Of a DNA stretch of 16,280 nucleotides, positions 7,296-14,351 are shown piece by piece. This DNA comes from DATGQT01 sp033720695 (GTDB lineage Bacteria; Bacteroidota; Rhodothermia; Rhodothermales; Rubricoccaceae): positions 1 through 16,280 of the forward strand of contig JAWWCA010000064.1 in assembly GCA_033720695.1 (NCBI GenBank), read 5' to 3'. The position numbers and the translations under genes are program-made. A model generated the notes under the pieces. That model was not told where the DNA came from and did not search any database. It worked only from the letters and a program-made list of their open reading frames with translations. Positions within the stretch are counted from its first letter, which is position 1. The number at the start of each line of letters is the position of its first letter.

Positions 7296-8927
7296 TTACT
7301 GGACGATGACGAGGGAGCGCACGGCGACGGCGTCGCTGGTTTCCAGCCGGGCGAGGTACACGCCCGGCACGAGCCGCGCCGCGTCCACCTCGACCTCGTG
7401 CCGCCCGGCGCCGTGGATCCCGGCGGCGAGGACGGCGACCTCCCGGCCGAGCGCGTCGAAGAGGCGGAGGTGGGCCGGGCCGGGCTGGGAGAGGGTGAAG
7501 GCGAGGGCCGTTCGGCTCCGCGTGGGGTTCGGGGTCACGCCGAGGTCAAGGCCGCCCGCGTCGGGACCGCCCTCCGCTGCGAGCACGACCATCCCCTCGA
7601 CGAGGTAGGCCCGGCCGGCGTCTCCGGCGCCGCCGTCCTCCTGCGGCGCCCCGATGAGGAGGTCGCCGCGGCCGTCGCCGTTGGTGTCGGGCACGCCGGC
7701 CACCGCGTTCCCGAAGAAGCCGAGGACGTTGGCGTTCGGGCTCCGCATCCGGAGGAGCGAGGCGCCGTCGGCGCCGCCGAAGAGGTAGGCGCGGCCGGAC
7801 CGTTCGCCGCCAGCGTCCTCCTGGATGGCACCGACGAGGAGGTCGCCGCGGCCGTCGCCGTCGACGTCTGGGACCCCTGCCACGGCATGCCCGAAGAAGC
7901 CGAGGGGCTGCGTGTGGGGGCTGACGAGGGAGAGGAGGAGGCTGCCGTCGGCGCCGCTGAAGAGGTGGGCGCGGCCTGAGCCCTCTGGCCCGGCGTCCTC
8001 CTGATCGGCCCCGATGAAGAGGTCGGCCACGCCGTCGCCGTTGGTGTCGGACACCGCGGCCACCGACGCCCCGAAGGCGCCGACGGGGCGGGCGTTGGGG
8101 CTCTCGAGTGTGAGGAGGAGGCTGCCGTCGTCGCCGCTGAGGAGGTAGGCGCGCCCGGCCCCGTCGGCCCCGGCGTTCTCCTGGAAGGCCCCCACGAGGA
8201 GGTCGCCGCGGCCGTCGCCGTCGGTGTCGGGCACGCCGGCCACCGCGTTCCCGAAGGCGCCGACCACCTGCGGGTTAGGGCTGCGCCGTTGCTGAAGCAA
8301 GGCGCCGTCGTCGCCGCTGAAGAGGTAGAGGCGCCCGGCGTTGGTCGCCCCGTCATCCTCCTCCGGAGCGCCGACGAGGAGGTCGGCGAGCCCGTCGCCG
8401 TCGGTGTCGGGGACGGCAGCGACGGACGTGCCGAAGAAGCCGTTGGATTCCGGCGTGGTGCTCTCGAGCGTCAAGAGGAGGGCGCCGGTGCCGCTGAAGA
8501 GGTAGGCGCGCCCAGCGTTCCCGGCTCCCCCATCCTCGCGCGGAGCGCCGATGAGGAGGTCCCCAAGCCCGTCGCCGTCAACGTCCGGGACGCCTGCCAC
8601 GGCGTCCCCGAAGGCGCCGCTGGACTCGGAGTTGGGGCTTTCGAGCGTGAGGAGGGAGGTACCGTCGGCGCTGCTGAAGACGTAGACGCGTCCGGCGTCG
8701 CTCGCCCCGTCGTTCTCCTGCGGAGCCCCGATGGCGAGGTCGGCGAGCCCGTCGCCGTCGATGTCCTCGACGGCTGCGACGGCGGTTCCGAAGGCGCCGC
8801 TCACTTCGGCGTTTACGCTCTCCAGGGTGAGCGTGGGCGTCTGGGCCCGGAGCGAGGCGGTCGCGCAGAAAGCCGTCAGGAGGGCGAGGAAGCGGAGCGT
8901 GCGTGAGCGGGAGGCCAGGAGAGACAT
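7296..8927 (-). CDS. Secreted seven-repeat FG-GAP (integrin-alpha-like) beta-propeller with C-terminal sorting domain
   Basis: The product is 543 residues. A signal peptide (about 1-29) has the basic N-terminus RSRTLR, a hydrophobic core, and probable cleavage after SLRAQ. Seven FG-GAP repeats follow, each with GxFGxxVA, then a calcium-binding loop of DxDGDG or DxNGDG type (about 55, 115, 174, 234, 294, 354 and 414), then ADLLIGAP-like and AGRAYLFSG strands. Seven units fit one closed propeller. Residues 462-543 (VTPNPTRSRTALAFTL... LFDALGREVAVL... PGVYLARLET... VIVQ) match the style of a type A type IX secretion sorting domain, so outer-membrane export and surface attachment or release is expected. 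The start was chosen at MSLLASRSRTL because the 62 codons upstream are not signal-like. The ligand is unknown. Confidence 0.92.
   Translation of the reverse strand: MSLLASRSRTLRFLALLTAFCATASLRAQTPTLTLESVNAEVSGAFGTAVAAVEDIDGDGLADLAIGAPQENDGASDAGRVYVFSSADGTSLLTLESPNSESSGAFGDAVAGVPDVDGDGLGDLLIGAPREDGGAGNAGRAYLFSGTGALLLTLESTTPESNGFFGTSVAAVPDTDGDGLADLLVGAPEEDDGATNAGRLYLFSGDDGALLQQRRSPNPQVVGAFGNAVAGVPDTDGDGRGDLLVGAFQENAGADGAGRAYLLSGDDGSLLLTLESPNARPVGAFGASVAAVSDTNGDGVADLFIGADQEDAGPEGSGRAHLFSGADGSLLLSLVSPHTQPLGFFGHAVAGVPDVDGDGRGDLLVGAIQEDAGGERSGRAYLFGGADGASLLRMRSPNANVLGFFGNAVAGVPDTNGDGRGDLLIGAPQEDGGAGDAGRAYLVEGMVVLAAEGGPDAGGLDLGVTPNPTRSRTALAFTLSQPGPAHLRLFDALGREVAVLAAGIHGAGRHEVEVDAARLVPGVYLARLETSDAVAVRSLVIVQ
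7620..8830 (-). repeat. Seven tandem ~180-bp coding repeats inside the FG-GAP gene
   Basis: The calcium-loop core (CCGTCGCCG on the plus strand) recurs at about 7672, 7852, 8032, 8212, 8392, 8569 and 8749: steps of 180, 180, 180, 180, 177 and 180 bp. The units are 60-residue (once 59) FG-GAP blades. The regular length and shared silent positions suggest spread by internal duplication or gene conversion. Confidence 0.85.
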
Positions 8928-9099
8928 GGGGCTATCGGTGGAGGACCGCAGAGGGCAGTCGGGGGCGACCTGCGCTCCAGGCCCGGGTGGGGGGATGTAT
9001 GGGTTTGGGGCTCCCTGGCCACTCCAGAACGAGCTGTGGTCGAGACGAAGACGCTCAGCCACGCGTCGACTCCCGAGGTGTCCGGGGAGGGGAAAAAGA

Positions 9100-9130
9100 G
9101 AATGGTAGCGCATTCAGCGGCTGGGTACAA
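9100..9130 (-). promoter_or_regulatory. Possible Bacteroidota-type promoter for the FG-GAP gene
   Basis: On the minus strand, TTG (9128-9130) is followed after 20 bp by TACCATTC (9100-9107). The spacing suits the Bacteroidota -33 TTG / -7 TAnnTTTG arrangement, but the -7 box matches only in part. It would leave a leader of about 170 nt. Confidence 0.22.
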
Positions 9131-9308
9131 CCAGGTGCATGAGATGTTGCCCGAGGGGCACACTCTCGGGAGGCGTCCGAAGGGGGGTTAGGGGGAGGCC
9201 GGTCGGGGATCGGCGTACAGAAATCGGGCCCGATTGGGGAGGGCACGGATCGGAGGCCCCGGGTGTTGCCGATTGGGAACGGACGAGCCGGGTGGCCCTG
9301 CCCATCGA

Positions 9309-9338
9309 GGGAGGCGGGCCAGCCTGCAGGCTCCTCCC
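9309..9338 (-). terminator. Bulged stem-loop downstream of the zinc-ribbon gene, possible terminator
   Basis: GGGAGG (9309-9314) pairs with CCTCCC (9333-9338), enclosing the palindrome AGCCTGCAGGCT (9321-9332) with a 6-nt bulge on one side. It lies about 40 bp past the 3' end of the zinc-ribbon gene on the minus strand. There is no T-tract, so this may be a GC-rich terminator or RNA-stability hairpin rather than a classical intrinsic terminator. Confidence 0.3.
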
Positions 9339-9380
9339 ATGCGCGCGCCCATCGTCCGACCGTCGGCTCCCGGGGCGGCG

Positions 9381-10475
9381 TCAGGCGTTCTGGAGGTAGG
9401 CGAAGAGGCCGACGAGGAGCAGCACCGCCAGCACCGCCAGGGCGATCTTGACGGCGCTCCACGGCCGCTCGCCCTGCACCTGGCCCGTCCGCGCGTCCAC
9501 GACGAACCGGTAGGGCTTGTCCTTGTACCGGTACGTGCTCATCCACAGCGGCACGAGGATGTGCTTGAAGGTGACGTCGCGGTAGGTGGTGTCCTTGTGG
9601 AGGATGCGCTGCTCGTCGCCGCCGATGTCGCGGCGGATGACCCGGTCGATCTCCGGCTGCATGTGGTCGGTGGCGGCGCGGAAGCCGTCCTCCAGGCCGA
9701 CGGTGTAGTGCTCGGTGCGGAAGCCGGAGAGGTAGGCGTCGGAGTAGGGCACGAGCTCCTTCAGCTCCTCGACGCCGAGCTTGGGCCGGTACACGTCCGG
9801 GAGCGTCTCGCTCGCGCACACGAGGACGTCGTCGAAGTCGACGTGGACGCGGCCGGAGGCCCCACTCCAGCGGGTGTGGCGGACGCGCCGCGTCCGCTGG
9901 ACGGGCTTCCCGTTCTGCGTCGTGGTGTAGGTCTCGTTCGTGTAGTAGTAGGTCCCGCGCTGGCCGCGGTAGCGGGTGTCGGTGGCGGCGTCGTAGGTCC
10001 AGTGGGGGATGTAGAGCCCGGCGAGGCCGCGGTGGGTGCCCGAGTGCCGCTTGAGGGCGTTGGGCGCGAACCAGAGGCTCCTGAGCCACGTCTGGAAGGC
10101 CTCCTGCGCCTGCCGCTCGTCCACCTTGAACGGGAGGAGGCTCTCGGGCTTGATCATGCGCGTGGAGGCCCCCTCGAGGACGAGCGCGGCCCCGCAGAAC
10201 GCGCACACGTCGGTCGTCACGTTGGGGTCGAGCGTGGTCTCGGCGCCGCAGTTCGAGCACTTCGCCGTGACGACGTCCAGCGTCTCGGCGCTGCCGGCGA
10301 GGTGGCGGACCGTGGCCTCGTAGTCGAGCTCCTCGATCTGCACCTCGGCCGCGGCGATCTCGTTCTCCGTCCCGCAGTAGGGGCACACGAGGTGGTTCGT
10401 CCCCGGCGCGAACTGGAGGTCGGCCCCGCAATTCTTGCAGGGGTACTGGAGCATGCCGGTGGCCGGCGTGTCCAT
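9381..10475 (-). CDS. Double zinc-ribbon protein with C-terminal membrane anchor (YdjG-like)
   Basis: The product is 364 residues. Two zinc ribbons sit at the N-terminus: CKNC (C13, C16) with CPYC (C31, C34), and CSNC (C73, C76) with CAFC (C91, C94). A soluble region of about 240 residues follows, rich in aromatic/basic patches (IPHWTYDAATDTRYRGQRGTYYY; LVPLWMSTYRYKDKPYRFVVD). A single C-terminal TM helix (about 341-360) ends the protein. Such proteins are often misnamed primosomal protein N' or PriA-like because of the zinc ribbons, but no helicase motif is present. Bacillus YdjG has the same zinc-ribbon-plus-membrane layout and works with the SPFH protein YdjI and a PspA homologue at the membrane; here an SPFH gene lies just upstream on the same strand. 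An internal ATG at 10454 (MLQYPCKNCG) is an equally plausible start. Confidence 0.82.
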   Translation of the reverse strand: MDTPATGMLQYPCKNCGADLQFAPGTNHLVCPYCGTENEIAAAEVQIEELDYEATVRHLAGSAETLDVVTAKCSNCGAETTLDPNVTTDVCAFCGAALVLEGASTRMIKPESLLPFKVDERQAQEAFQTWLRSLWFAPNALKRHSGTHRGLAGLYIPHWTYDAATDTRYRGQRGTYYYTNETYTTTQNGKPVQRTRRVRHTRWSGASGRVHVDFDDVLVCASETLPDVYRPKLGVEELKELVPYSDAYLSGFRTEHYTVGLEDGFRAATDHMQPEIDRVIRRDIGGDEQRILHKDTTYRDVTFKHILVPLWMSTYRYKDKPYRFVVDARTGQVQGERPWSAVKIALAVLAVLLLVGLFAYLQNA

Positions 10476-10557
10476 GGCTCAGGAGGTAGAGGGGGTGGAG
10501 GTGTTCGAGGGGCTGAGGCTGAACCGGCGCCGATTACACCAGCGTCCGTTCCGGGAA

Positions 10558-10664
10558 GTGCTCATCCTGAGGAGCAACACGACGAAGGATCCAGCGGCGG
10601 TTCGTCGGTGGCATCCATGGGTCCACCGGCTGCACGGGAGCAGATCCTCCGCTCAGGACGGCAC
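10558..10664. repeat. Inverted-repeat element A (degenerate copy) downstream of the SPFH gene
   Basis: The left arm (10558-10592) contains CATCCTGAGGAGC and CGAAGGATCC. The right arm (10643-10664) reads GATCCTCCGCTCAGGACGGCAC, an imperfect reverse complement of the left. Between them is a perfect 6-bp hairpin, CGGTGG/CCACCG (10606-10611 and 10623-10628). The arm vocabulary and nested hairpin match element B upstream of the same gene. Possible roles are transcription termination between the two genes or a dispersed genomic palindrome. Confidence 0.6.
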
Positions 10665-10704
10665 CCACCGGCTCGGTCTCAGTGTCGCCCTCCCGACGAC
10701 GGGG

Positions 10705-11826
10705 CTACGCCGTGGACTCGTCCGCGGGCGACGGCGGCGCGGGAGGTGGCGGCGGCGGCGGCGTGGCCGCGAAGAGGCCCTGGAGGGCCTCGACGTTCCC
10801 GGCGGGCTGCCAGCCGTCCATGCCCTGGCTCCACACGTGGGCGTCGCGCGAGAGCTGCCCGCTCTGGATCTGGCCGCGGATCGTCTGGAGGTCGTAGGGC
10901 CCACGCGTCTGCCCGTCCACGGCGACGTGGAACTGCTGGGCGGGCGGGGGCGGCGGGGGCGTGCCCCCTTGCTTCCCCATCTGGCCGCTCATCTGGTTCG
11001 CCATCGCGAAGCCCATCCCCATGCCCATGCCGCCCGCGGCCATGCCGCCGGGGTTGTCGGCCGCCTTTTCCATCGCCTGGGCGGCCTGGAACTGGGTGTA
11101 GGCCCCGAGGTCGCCGATGATGCCCATGCTCGTGCGCTTGTCGAGGATCTGCTCGACCTCCGGCGGGAGCGAGATGTTCTCGACGAGCATCGACGTCAGC
11201 GCGATGCCGTAGCCGTCGAACTCGTCCTCGATCTTCTCACGGACGAACTCGCCGAGCTCGTCGTAGTTGGCGGCGAGGTCGAGCGCGGCCAGCTTGCTCT
11301 CGGCGAGGACGTCGGTGAACCGGCTGACGATGAGGTTGCGGAGCTGGTTCGTGAGGTCGTCGGCGCGGAAGTGGCCGTCGGTGCCCACGATCTCCTGGAT
11401 GAGCCGGGCGGGGTCCGAGGCCTTGAAGGCGTAGGTGCCGAAGGCGCGGAGGCGGAGCGGCCCGAACTCGGGGTCGCGGAGCATGATGGGGTTCTTCGTG
11501 CCCCACTTCTGGTCCGTGAACTGCCGCGTGTTGACGAAGTAGACCTCGGCCTTGAACGGGCTCTCGAACCCGTGCTTCCAGCCCTGCAGCGTCGAGAGGA
11601 CGGGGATGTTGGCCGTCTCGAGGGTGTAGGTCCCCGGCGGGAAGACGTCGGCCAGCTTGCCCTCGTCCACGAACACGGCCTCCTGGCCCTCGCGGACGAC
11701 GAGCTTCGCGCCGTACTTGATCTCGTTGTTGTAGCGTTCGAAGCGGTAGACGAGCGTGTCGCGGGAGTCGTCGGTCCACTCGACGATGTCGATGAACTCG
11801 CCTCGGATCTTGTCGAAGAGGCCCAT
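10705..11826 (-). CDS. SPFH/virion-core-like membrane-associated protein with C-terminal GYF_2 domain (YdjI-like)
   Basis: The product is 373 residues. An SPFH/band-7-like region (about 15-235) opens MGLFDKIRGEFIDIVEW and includes KLVVREGQEAVFVDEGKL, FPPGTYTLET and the long helical part LIQEIVGTDGHFRADDLTNQ. A Gly/Met-rich low-complexity linker follows (about 258-290, GGMAAGGMGMGMGF), then a proline run. A GYF_2 (DUF4339) domain spans about 298-352, with RGPYDLQTIRGQIQSGQLSRDAHVW and GMDGWQPAGNVEAL, and a second proline-rich tail closes the protein. There is no TM segment, so peripheral membrane attachment is expected. The SPFH part matches the type of Bacillus YdjI, which is recruited to the membrane with a PspA homologue during envelope stress. 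GYF_2 domains are usually protein-binding modules. The start is set at the MGLFDKIRG N-terminus. Confidence 0.88.
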   Translation of the reverse strand: MGLFDKIRGEFIDIVEWTDDSRDTLVYRFERYNNEIKYGAKLVVREGQEAVFVDEGKLADVFPPGTYTLETANIPVLSTLQGWKHGFESPFKAEVYFVNTRQFTDQKWGTKNPIMLRDPEFGPLRLRAFGTYAFKASDPARLIQEIVGTDGHFRADDLTNQLRNLIVSRFTDVLAESKLAALDLAANYDELGEFVREKIEDEFDGYGIALTSMLVENISLPPEVEQILDKRTSMGIIGDLGAYTQFQAAQAMEKAADNPGGMAAGGMGMGMGFAMANQMSGQMGKQGGTPPPPPPAQQFHVAVDGQTRGPYDLQTIRGQIQSGQLSRDAHVWSQGMDGWQPAGNVEALQGLFAATPPPPPPPAPPSPADESTA

Positions 11827-12199
11827 GGCAGCGGGGGAGAGGGTTCGGGAAGGGTGGGGACTCCTAACGTCTATGCGCGAAAGGGGCCGCCGGCGTGTCA
11901 TCCACGCGGGGGCTCGGAAGATAGCAGGCCAACCCGAAGAAAAGCAGGGACGCCGCGCGGGCGCCCCCGCCCTCGAGTCCGCGCAGATGCACCCCCCTCG
12001 GCCCAGCCTCGACTCCCACCCGTGTCATCCTGAGCGGAGCGGAGGGCGCCAGCCCGAAGCGCAGTCGAAGGATCTCGACGCAGCGTTCCGAGTGGCCGCT
12101 ACCGGTAGCAGCGGGTCACACGTCGGCGCTGAGATCCTTCGACTCCGGCCTGCGGCCTCCGCTCAGGATGACAGTGCTTGAGGTTGGGGAGCGCGTCAG
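11827..12199. other. Intergenic region upstream of the SPFH gene, without a gene
   Basis: This 373-bp region lies between two minus-strand genes. It holds the SPFH leader with a weak -7-like box on the minus strand (TATCTTCC, 11915-11922), an A/G-rich patch near 11930-11950, and inverted-repeat element B. No open frame looks coding. Confidence 0.5.
12023..12173. repeat. Inverted-repeat element B, 151 bp, with nested palindrome
   Basis: The left arm (12023-12076) and right arm (12131-12173) are reverse complements at both ends. TGTCATCCTGAGCGGA at the left outer end pairs with TCCGCTCAGGATGACA at the right outer end, and AGTCGAAGGATCTC pairs with GAGATCCTTCGACT at the inner ends. The middles of the arms differ in length and sequence. 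The 54-bp spacer carries the perfect 12-bp palindrome GCTACCGGTAGC (12098-12109). It lies about 27 bp beyond the 3' end of the M28 peptidase gene, so the transcript would fold into a large hairpin. The CATCCTGAG...CGAAGGATC wording is of a kind seen as dispersed intergenic palindromes in many environmental bacteria. Confidence 0.85.
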
Positions 12200-13837
12200 C
12201 TAGTTGGTGCCCGCGGCCTGGTCGGCCGGGGCAAGGACGAGCGGCTTGCGCGGCAGCTTCTCGTCGCGCATGGCCGTGTGGTAGGCGAACGTGGCGATGA
12301 GGGCGGCGGCCTGCTCCAGGTCGTCCTCGACGAGGTGGTCGTAGGTGTCGAGGGAGCCGTGCCACGTCTGGCCGAAGTAAGCGACGGGGTCCTGGATGAA
12401 CTGGAAGCCGGGGATGCCGGCGGCGTCGAAGGGCACGTGGTCGGTGCCGCCGGTGTTGCCGAGAGACAGCGTCTGGGCCGTAGAGTCGGCGAAGGCGGTG
12501 AGCCAGGCGCGGAAGATGGGCCCGACCTCGGCGTTGCCCTGGAGGTAGACGCCGCGGATGCGGCCCGTGCCGTTGTCGAGGTTGTAGTAGGCCGAGTAGC
12601 GGTCGTGGTCGGGGCGGAGCGCCGTCGGCGTGGCGCCGTAGCCGCTCGACGCGGCGATGTGCTCGTTGACGTAGGCGCGGGAGCCGTAGAGGCCCTGCTC
12701 CTCGCCGCTCCAGAGCGCGAAGCGGAGCGTCCGGCGGGGCTGCGTCCCGGTCGCGTCGAAGAAGGCGTCGAGGAGGCGGGCCGCCTCCATGACGACGGCC
12801 GAGCCCGAGGCGTTGTCGGTCGCGCCGGTGCCGCCGTGCCACGAGTCCACGTGCGCGCCCACGAGGACGATCTCCTCGCCGAGGTCGGTGCCGGGGATCT
12901 CGGCGATCACGTTGTGCTCGACGGGGTCGTCGTCGTACCACTGCGCCTCGAAGTCGAGGTCGAGCGTGACCTCCTGGCCGGCCTCGACGAGGCGGAGGAG
13001 CCGGTTGTAGTGCTCCGTCATCACGACGAACTGGGGCACGGCCTCGACGCCCTCGACCCACGGGTCGGGGCGGTCCTGGTAGGAGCCGCCCTCGGGGAGC
13101 GGCGTGGCGGCGGCGGCGACGCGGATGGAGCCGGTGCCGCCCAGCCCGGAGGGCTCGAGGATGGCGAGGGGCGCCTCGGCGAAGAGGGCGGCGAGGCGGC
13201 GCTGCTGCGCGAGGTAGCGCTCGATGCGCTCGCGGCTGTAGCGGCGGCTCGTGGCGTCGGGGCTGCCGGCGTTCGCGAGCGCGAGGAGGGCCTCGGCGTC
13301 GCGGCGGCTCGCGATCGGCTCGAAGCCGACGGCGACCTCCTCGGGCTCGCCCGTCAGCAGCACGATCCGGTCGGCGAGCTGCCCGCGGTACGCGTCGAGG
13401 GCGTCCTCGTCGTCCCGGTCGATGACGACGACGGGGGCGGTGACGCGGCCGGTGCTGGGGCTCCACGCCTTCGGCACGGCCGTGAGCGCGAACGTCTGCG
13501 GGGCCACGTCGGGCCCGGCGACGCGGGCGTTGAGGGCGAAGCGGTCCACGCTCCAGCCGCGGCCGAACAGGCCCCACGGCTCGAGGTCGGCCGTGAGCCC
13601 CCACGAGCGGAAGCGCTCGGCGGCCCAGCGCTGGGCCGCTTCGAGCTGGGGCGAGCCCGTCAGGCGGGGGCCGTGGACGTCGGTGAGCCAGCGGGCGTGG
13701 TCCATGACCGCGCCGCGGTCGGTGGCCTCGGCCTTGAGGAAGGCCACGGCGGCCGAGTCGGCCGGCTCCGGGGCCGGCTGGGCCGCGGCCGGCAGGACGA
13801 CGGCGATGGGGAACAGGAGCAGGAAGCGGAGGTGCAT
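12200..13837 (-). CDS. Secreted M28-family zinc metallopeptidase with inserted PA-like region
   Basis: The product is 545 residues with a signal peptide (about 1-20, MHLRFLLLFPIAVVLPAAAQ). The M28 two-zinc centre is complete: H329 (GAHVDSWHGGTG), bridging D341 (ATDNASG), the glutamate pair E379/E380 (SGEEQGLYGS), D421 (YNLDNGTG) and H493 (WHGSLDTYDH). The segment at about 110-310, between the N-terminal helical part (WLTDVHGPRLTGSPQLEAAQRWAAERF) and the catalytic core, looks like a protease-associated (PA) insert, as in carboxypeptidase Q/PSMA-like members. It probably removes amino acids or dipeptides from peptides in the periplasm or outside the cell; exact specificity is not readable. The ATG lies 28 bp after the DUF1232 gene on the same strand, so a two-gene operon is likely. 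Confidence 0.93.
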   Translation of the reverse strand: MHLRFLLLFPIAVVLPAAAQPAPEPADSAAVAFLKAEATDRGAVMDHARWLTDVHGPRLTGSPQLEAAQRWAAERFRSWGLTADLEPWGLFGRGWSVDRFALNARVAGPDVAPQTFALTAVPKAWSPSTGRVTAPVVVIDRDDEDALDAYRGQLADRIVLLTGEPEEVAVGFEPIASRRDAEALLALANAGSPDATSRRYSRERIERYLAQQRRLAALFAEAPLAILEPSGLGGTGSIRVAAAATPLPEGGSYQDRPDPWVEGVEAVPQFVVMTEHYNRLLRLVEAGQEVTLDLDFEAQWYDDDPVEHNVIAEIPGTDLGEEIVLVGAHVDSWHGGTGATDNASGSAVVMEAARLLDAFFDATGTQPRRTLRFALWSGEEQGLYGSRAYVNEHIAASSGYGATPTALRPDHDRYSAYYNLDNGTGRIRGVYLQGNAEVGPIFRAWLTAFADSTAQTLSLGNTGGTDHVPFDAAGIPGFQFIQDPVAYFGQTWHGSLDTYDHLVEDDLEQAAALIATFAYHTAMRDEKLPRKPLVLAPADQAAGTN

Positions 13838-13865
13838 GTCGGCGGGTGCTCGGGTGTGCTAAAAA

Positions 13866-14291
13866 TTACGCACCAGACGGGGGAAGCGCCTGCGGGGTTG
13901 CCTCGCTCGCCTCCCATTCTTCGAAAGCGCGCACGTCGGACTGCACGGCGCGGAGGACGTAGGCGATGACGGCGGCGTCGTCGAGGTAGCCGAGGACGGG
14001 GATGAAGTCGGGGATGGCGTCGATGGGGGCGAGGAAGTAGAGGAGGCCGGCGACGACGAGGACGAGGCTCTTCCAGGGGATCCGGCGGTAGTCGCCGCGG
14101 GCCCACGCCCTCGCGAGGCGGAGGAGCACGGGGAGGTCGTCGCGGAGCGTGCCGAGCTGGGCGCGGTGCTCGCGCATCTTCTGGCCCGCGCGCCGGGCGA
14201 TGGAGCGGACGCGGCCGGGCTCCTGCGCCTCCTTCTGGGCGCGGTGGCGGTAGCGGTGGAGGAGGCGGGAGGGGGCGCTCAGGTCGGGCAT
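13866..14291 (-). CDS. DUF1232 (YkvA-like) membrane protein
   Basis: The product is 141 residues. The N-terminal half is very basic (RLLHRYRHRAQKEAQ, RSIARRAGQKMREHR). The signature region at about 73-109 begins WKSLVLVVAGLLYFLAPID and continues AIPDFIPVLGYLDDAAVI, the DUF1232 hallmark, with one membrane helix and a possible re-entrant second. A short acidic and then Pro/Ser tail follows. The family's function is not firmly known; it is widespread in bacterial inner membranes. The ATG was chosen because upstream codons lack family similarity and run into the divergent gene's leader. It is probably co-transcribed with the M28 peptidase gene 28 bp downstream. Confidence 0.9.
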   Translation of the reverse strand: MPDLSAPSRLLHRYRHRAQKEAQEPGRVRSIARRAGQKMREHRAQLGTLRDDLPVLLRLARAWARGDYRRIPWKSLVLVVAGLLYFLAPIDAIPDFIPVLGYLDDAAVIAYVLRAVQSDVRAFEEWEASEATPQALPPSGA

Positions 14292-14351
14292 GGCGGGGGC
14301 TGTAGTTTCCGGACCGAACCTACGCCTCGCCGTTCCCCAGGTCCCGACGCC
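14292..14351. promoter_or_regulatory. Divergent promoter region between DUF1232 (-) and the Asp-box propeller gene (+)
   Basis: Both transcripts must start within or near 60 bp. On the minus strand, TAGGTTCG (14315-14322) is close to the Bacteroidota -7 box TAnnTTTG, about 23 bp before the ATG. It shares the context GGCGTAG-R-TTC-R with the box upstream of HMGR. On the plus strand, TAGTTTCC (14303-14310) lies about 41 bp before its ATG. No clear -33 TTG is seen for either, so the assignment is tentative. Confidence 0.35.

Larger units (their letters stand above)
8928..9380. other. Intergenic region without a convincing gene
   Basis: This 453-bp stretch separates two minus-strand genes. Short open frames on both strands look compositionally random and have no recognisable domain. 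It contains a possible promoter for the FG-GAP gene, a hairpin behind the zinc-ribbon gene, a G-rich run (9182-9208), and a 9-bp direct repeat, CCGATTGGG, at 9230-9238 and 9269-9277. No RNA gene was recognised. Confidence 0.5.

Noticed and set aside
7620..8830. Regular repeats as a CRISPR array or non-coding satellite
   Set aside because: The units are 180 bp, continuous, in frame, and encode FG-GAP blades; there are no spacers.
9182..9208. G-quadruplex
   Set aside because: Only three G-runs of three or more are present, and the last loop is long, so the standard four-tract pattern is not met.
9381..10475. Naming the zinc-ribbon protein primosomal protein N' / PriA
   Set aside because: Only the cysteine ribbons suggest it; Walker A/B and helicase motifs are absent and there is a C-terminal TM helix.
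10558..12173. The SPFH gene as a transposon cargo between terminal inverted repeats
   Set aside because: No transposase and no target-site duplication were seen, and each element is itself a complete palindrome rather than one half of a terminal pair.
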